A stretch of DNA of 15,118 nucleotides, from positions 1 to 15,118 of the forward strand of contig CAZNFC010000017.1 of the NCBI GenBank assembly GCA_964572885.1, in the 5' to 3' direction. This DNA is from UBA10107 sp964572885 (GTDB taxonomy: Archaea > Nanobdellota > Nanobdellia > Woesearchaeales > UBA10107). Positions within the stretch are counted from its first letter, which is position 1; each line of letters starts with the position of its first letter. Under the pieces are notes generated by a model. That model saw nothing but the letters and a program-made list of their open reading frames with translations, was not told the origin of the DNA and did no database searches. The translations under genes and the position numbers were made by a program. This document shows, in pieces, positions 12,605 through 15,118 of this stretch.

Positions 12605-13894
12605 TTAGCTTATTTTTCCACACACAGTATATACCGATGCCTGATCAACAACGTCATTTTCAGTGATGCTGCATGATGTTTGTCCAGGAACACAGTATCC
12701 GTTGCACAACATAGGATTCGTTGTGCATGACGCAGAGTTTGTTGCTGTAAAGCCCATCATCACCCTTTTACCAGAACTGCAAGTTGCTGTCGCAGTACAT
12801 CCAGAAGATGAACAGCTATTTGTTACAGCTTCTACTCCTAAAATAATATTTGAAGCATTCACAGTTGTTGCCTGAAGCCTGTTTATCGTTATGTTTGTAT
12901 TAGGATTTATATCATCTCCAAGTATTGTCCCGTCAAGTATGTTAGTTGTATTTACTGAACCTGCTTTAAGCGTATCATTGTTAGGTATCTCAACAACTAA
13001 TGCATCTGTAGTATTCATCATGCTCTCATTTCCGTTAGCTGCACAGCTGATATAAACATTGCTTGGCGTAGTCTGAATCTCATCCTGTGATGTCAAAGTG
13101 CATGTGTGATACAATACGTTCTCGCCGCCGGTGCATTGTCTTGTCGAATTCATTGCGGTATAATTTTGAAGAGCCGATCCAATCCTGCATCTTGCACCTA
13201 CGTCTGTAAATATGCTGAATGTCGGAGTAGTATCGGGAGTTGTGTATGGAGCAACTACATCTCCGCCCGGAGGATCGCATGATGTACAATTTACATTTGA
13301 AAATCTCGGTATGCTTGATGATGGCAGTAATTCTGAATAAAGGACCATATCAAGATCGAGTCCATCTGAAGTTCCAGTAGGTGGATTATCAGTTCCCTGC
13401 CACCATTTTCCTTCATCATAGCATCCAGGACTGTTTACTGAACATTGCTGGATATAAGCACTTCCTGTTCCTCCTTCACTTGTGATGGATATTCCATAGT
13501 AAGTATTTGTAGTAAACATGAAGCCGCTATTTACTGAAGAATTAGTGAGATTGAATTTTAATATCGTGCCAGGATCGCCGCTGCAGTCACTTAATGTGGC
13601 GTTTACCAACCCACCGGACATCTGGCTTGATGAAGATTGAGATGTTGTGTTCATGAGCCATAATGTGCATGATGTCAGATCGCTTGTGGCGTAAGCAAGG
13701 GTAATATTAACTTCTGTAGGCATTCTTCCTGAAACTCCTCTGTATAAAAATGTCTGTCCTAACCAATCAGCACTTCCGCTTGGAATCAGCTGCTGGTCTC
13801 CTGTTGCATTTGTAGTGATCTCGACTCTTGATTCTGCATATGCTATAGGCATTGCAAGCATGATTAATGTGAGCACTAAAATCCTATTATTCAT
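12605..13894 (-). CDS. Secreted surface protein with stalk-like repeat and Cys-rich C-terminus
   Basis: This 429-aa exported protein has a signal peptide, MNNRILVLTLIMLAMPIAYA (1-20, cleavage after AYA). The body is rich in Ser, Thr, Asn and Gly with many NxS/T sequons. Residues about 25-190 look like a beta-sandwich (WLGQTFLYRGVSGRMPTEVN and YYGISITSEGG). A middle Cys-containing domain (CTSCDPPGG through ISCAANGN) follows. Then comes NILDGTILGDDINPNTNITI, resembling the GTI..DI.....I stalk repeats of phage tail fibres and bacterial surface fibres. A final Cys-rich domain (SCSSSGCTATATCSSGKRVMMGF onward) ends at the stop. No C-terminal anchor is visible. It overlaps the upstream 193-aa gene by ATGA; a GGAG about ten bases before its ATG may help initiation. 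Adhesion or cell-surface structure is the likely role. Confidence 0.8.
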   Translation of the reverse strand: MNNRILVLTLIMLAMPIAYAESRVEITTNATGDQQLIPSGSADWLGQTFLYRGVSGRMPTEVNITLAYATSDLTSCTLWLMNTTSQSSSSQMSGGLVNATLSDCSGDPGTILKFNLTNSSVNSGFMFTTNTYYGISITSEGGTGSAYIQQCSVNSPGCYDEGKWWQGTDNPPTGTSDGLDLDMVLYSELLPSSSIPRFSNVNCTSCDPPGGDVVAPYTTPDTTPTFSIFTDVGARCRIGSALQNYTAMNSTRQCTGGENVLYHTCTLTSQDEIQTTPSNVYISCAANGNESMMNTTDALVVEIPNNDTLKAGSVNTTNILDGTILGDDINPNTNITINRLQATTVNASNIILGVEAVTNSCSSSGCTATATCSSGKRVMMGFTATNSASCTTNPMLCNGYCVPGQTSCSITENDVVDQASVYTVCGKIS

Positions 13895-14472
13895 CTTGCA
13901 TCTTCTCCAACATTTGCCTTATCTAAAAAGAAACTTTTATCATTTTGAGTGAAAGTATCCTGTGAATTCTTTTCATATTTTTGTGTCGAGTAACGACCAA
14001 TATCAAATTTCATGCAACTCTCTCCGGATGTGCATATTCCGTCACCATTGCCATCGTATTTACTGTCACAAACAATAGTCATACCGTTTCCTTCTATTGT
14101 ACAGGAATATCCGTCTGTATTTATTTCACCATTTGGTGTTTTGTATCCAGTCAATAGACATGATTCTTTTACTTCCATTACTTCTTTTTTTCCATCCATG
14201 CACTTTTCATTGAATTCCTTATTTTCCTTATGGCATGAGCTATTCGTCTTATCACTGTCATCACATATGTTTACTTCTCTTTGTCTTACGCAAGGTTTGA
14301 ATGCAGGTCTCTCTAAAGTGTTTGATTCATTATGGCAGATCTTTATTTCCTGGATAGAATCATCCTGTGCTGAAGTCCTATGAGAAGTTGCGATTATAGC
14401 AGTCATCACAACTATGACTAAAATAAAAAATATCTTGTAAAATTCTTTTATTCTCAATTTACACCCCTTCAT
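13891..14472 (-). CDS. Cys-rich secreted protein with GDGICTSGE motif
   Basis: This 193-aa exported protein has a basic N-terminus and a hydrophobic segment (about 11-30, FYKIFFILVIVVMTAIIA) that is either a signal peptide with cleavage near TSAQD or a membrane anchor. The mature part has ten cysteines (about 46, 61, 70, 80, 91, 104, 124, 135, 147 and 153), an even number that fits extracytoplasmic disulfides. SKYDGNGDGICTSGESC (137-153) resembles the CGDGxCxSGExC repeats found in many DPANN surface proteins, and its DGNGDG looks like a calcium-binding loop. The last 40 residues are hydrophilic without Cys. It is first in an operon with the 429-aa secreted protein (ATGA overlap). Function unknown. 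Confidence 0.75.
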   Translation of the reverse strand: MKGCKLRIKEFYKIFFILVIVVMTAIIATSHRTSAQDDSIQEIKICHNESNTLERPAFKPCVRQREVNICDDSDKTNSSCHKENKEFNEKCMDGKKEVMEVKESCLLTGYKTPNGEINTDGYSCTIEGNGMTIVCDSKYDGNGDGICTSGESCMKFDIGRYSTQKYEKNSQDTFTQNDKSFFLDKANVGEDAR

Positions 14473-14490
14473 AATATTTGTGTCTAATCA

Positions 14491-14502
14491 GTTAATATAT
14501 CT
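14491..14502 (-). promoter_or_regulatory. TATA box of the secreted-protein operon
   Basis: Minus-strand AGATATATTAAC is centred 25 bp before ATG 14472. Confidence 0.5.
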
Positions 14503-14515
14503 TATTTAGAGAAAG

Positions 14516-14542
14516 TAGCCCAAATTTAATGATTTGAGGCTA
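14516..14542. promoter_or_regulatory. Inverted repeat between divergent promoters
   Basis: TAGCC-CAAAT (14516-14525) pairs with ATTTG-A-GGCTA (14532-14542). This makes ten pairs with one bulged A and a 6-bp centre. It lies upstream of both TATA elements, so it is more likely a protein-binding dyad than a terminator. No gene is present in the 14473-14613 interval. Confidence 0.3.
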
Positions 14543-14549
14543 TAATATT

Positions 14550-14601
14550 TAGTGACAATATGCATCTAATAGTGACGAAAGCTTCTTAAACAGCATATTG
14601 T
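14550..14601. promoter_or_regulatory. Direct and inverted repeats around the 98-aa gene promoter
   Basis: TAGTGAC occurs at 14550-14556 and 14570-14576, spaced 20 bp (two helical turns). ACAATATGC (14555-14563) and GCATATTGT (14593-14601) form a perfect 9-bp inverted repeat enclosing the weak TATA-like TTCTTAAACAG (about 14583-14593). Confidence 0.35.
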
Positions 14602-14613
14602 ATTTAAGGATAA

Positions 14614-14910
14614 ATGGCAATTATCATTAACTCTAAGAGATACGATGACTATATTCTTGTTTCTCTTAAGCTTGATTTTGAAGAGGCGAAAGTGTTTAAT
14701 AATATGGTAGGCAATGTGTCTTTGATACCTCATGAACTAGTAAAGACTGAATCAGCTATCTATGAGAGAGGAAAAAACGGAGCTACAAAATATTTCTTGA
14801 TACCAAAATCATTGAGAAAAGACACCAAACTTACAAAATTTGTTTCATGCCTGAAGGTTGATACTAAAGATAAAATTATTTGGACATATTTTATGGATAA
14901 ATTCAAGTAA
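14614..14910 (+). CDS. Hypothetical protein, 98 aa
   Basis: This small soluble alpha/beta protein is not recognised. It begins with alternating hydrophobic residues (MAIIINSKRYDDYILVSLKLDF), has a central SLIPHELVKTESAIYERGKNG and then a basic KYFLIPKSLRKDTKLTKFV, ending KIIWTYFMDKFK. The single Cys is not in a motif. No signal peptide or membrane helix is seen. The basic C-terminal half would be compatible with nucleic acid binding, but this is not evidence of it. ATG 14614 lies about 27 bp after a weak TATA-like element set among direct and inverted repeats, suggesting a regulated gene. Confidence 0.6.
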   Translation: MAIIINSKRYDDYILVSLKLDFEEAKVFNNMVGNVSLIPHELVKTESAIYERGKNGATKYFLIPKSLRKDTKLTKFVSCLKVDTKDKIIWTYFMDKFK

Positions 14911-14948
14911 TTATTCTTATATTATTGCATTAACTTAGAAACCTATAA

Positions 14949-15116
14949 TTATTTGTTAAAACTAAAAGAAACATATGAAAGATAAGCAGTAATTATGACA
15001 GCAACAACTGAAAGCCATGATGGAACCACAAATGTTCCTATTTGCGCAGTCCATCCGTAAACTAATCTTAACAAGTGAACAATGGCTATAACCGCGAATA
15101 TTACTCCGATAACGTT
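14949..15116 (-). CDS. C-terminal fragment of a small membrane protein
   Basis: A minus-strand frame enters from the right edge and ends at TAA 14951-14949, giving 55 residues. It contains two hydrophobic segments (VIGVIFAVIAIVHLLRL and VVPSWLSVVAVIITAYLSYVSF) separated by VYGWTAQIGTF. The H-L-L-R-L-x-x-G-W pattern followed by a Pro-Trp helix start recalls a widespread family of small uncharacterised archaeal two- to three-helix membrane proteins, from memory rather than a search. It converges on the 98-aa gene with a 38-bp gap. The start is outside the window. Confidence 0.65.
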   Translation of the reverse strand, partial: NVIGVIFAVIAIVHLLRLVYGWTAQIGTFVVPSWLSVVAVIITAYLSYVSFSFNK

Positions 15117-15118
15117 GA

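Noticed and set aside
1..15118. CRISPR arrays, insertion sequences, transposase, integrase or tRNA genes
   Set aside because: No regularly spaced repeats, no recombinase motifs and no tRNA-like cloverleaf were seen on either strand.

Overview
The window reads as a stretch of an AT-rich archaeal chromosome. The archaeal evidence is a full SRP54, a Methanocaldococcus-type Ogg2 8-oxoguanine lyase and, above all, the promoters: nearly every first gene has a TATA element (TTTATAAA, TTTAAAA or TATATAAT type) centred about 25-28 bp before its start codon with no Shine-Dalgarno sequence, which is the signature of leaderless archaeal transcription. Small genes, many short uncharacterised proteins, tightly abutting or overlapping convergent ends, and Cys-rich secreted proteins with a GDGICTSGE motif fit a DPANN-type lineage (Woesearchaeota/Pacearchaeota-like). 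The exact clade is an inference.

Layout. 1-1065: the tail of an unknown gene and a six-helix membrane protein. 1062-2795 (minus): SRP54 and a double zinc-ribbon protein, separated by a spacer bounded by a 9-bp inverted repeat. 2869-3818: a DUF2238/YjdF-like membrane protein converging on a 118-aa unknown. 3939-6586: a two-gene ABC-2 exporter operon whose permease has a large helical outer domain. 6632-8020: a CuA-type cupredoxin lipoprotein coupled to a MraZ/AbrB-like protein, then endonuclease III without its iron-sulfur cluster. 8015-9853: a NrtR-like Nudix-wHTH protein, a candidate structured RNA, a 68-aa gene with an unusual leader, and Ogg2. 9845-10964 (minus): an unknown 181-aa protein and inorganic pyrophosphatase. 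11000-12144: a ZIP metal transporter and a Fur-family repressor sharing a 59-bp divergent promoter that holds a perfect 9+9 dyad. 12150-14472 (minus): a DoxX-like membrane protein and a two-gene secreted-protein operon. 14614-15116: a 98-aa unknown and the tail of a small membrane protein.

How the parts may work together. Most of the window is housekeeping. Three groupings stand out: a metal-homeostasis pair (ZIP plus Fur/Zur-like repressor) with a visible operator; a base-excision-repair cluster (Nth, Nudix, Ogg2) with a candidate structured RNA in its middle; and a CuA lipoprotein co-transcribed with a MraZ-like putative DNA-binding protein, with no cytochrome oxidase gene here. The least explained segments are the 8742-8797 hairpin, for which the window's own promoter rule predicts a transcription start at the first base of the stem, and the 1341-1455 inverted-repeat spacer. 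No CRISPR array, insertion sequence, tRNA or rRNA was seen. No gene-free stretch exceeds about 155 bp.
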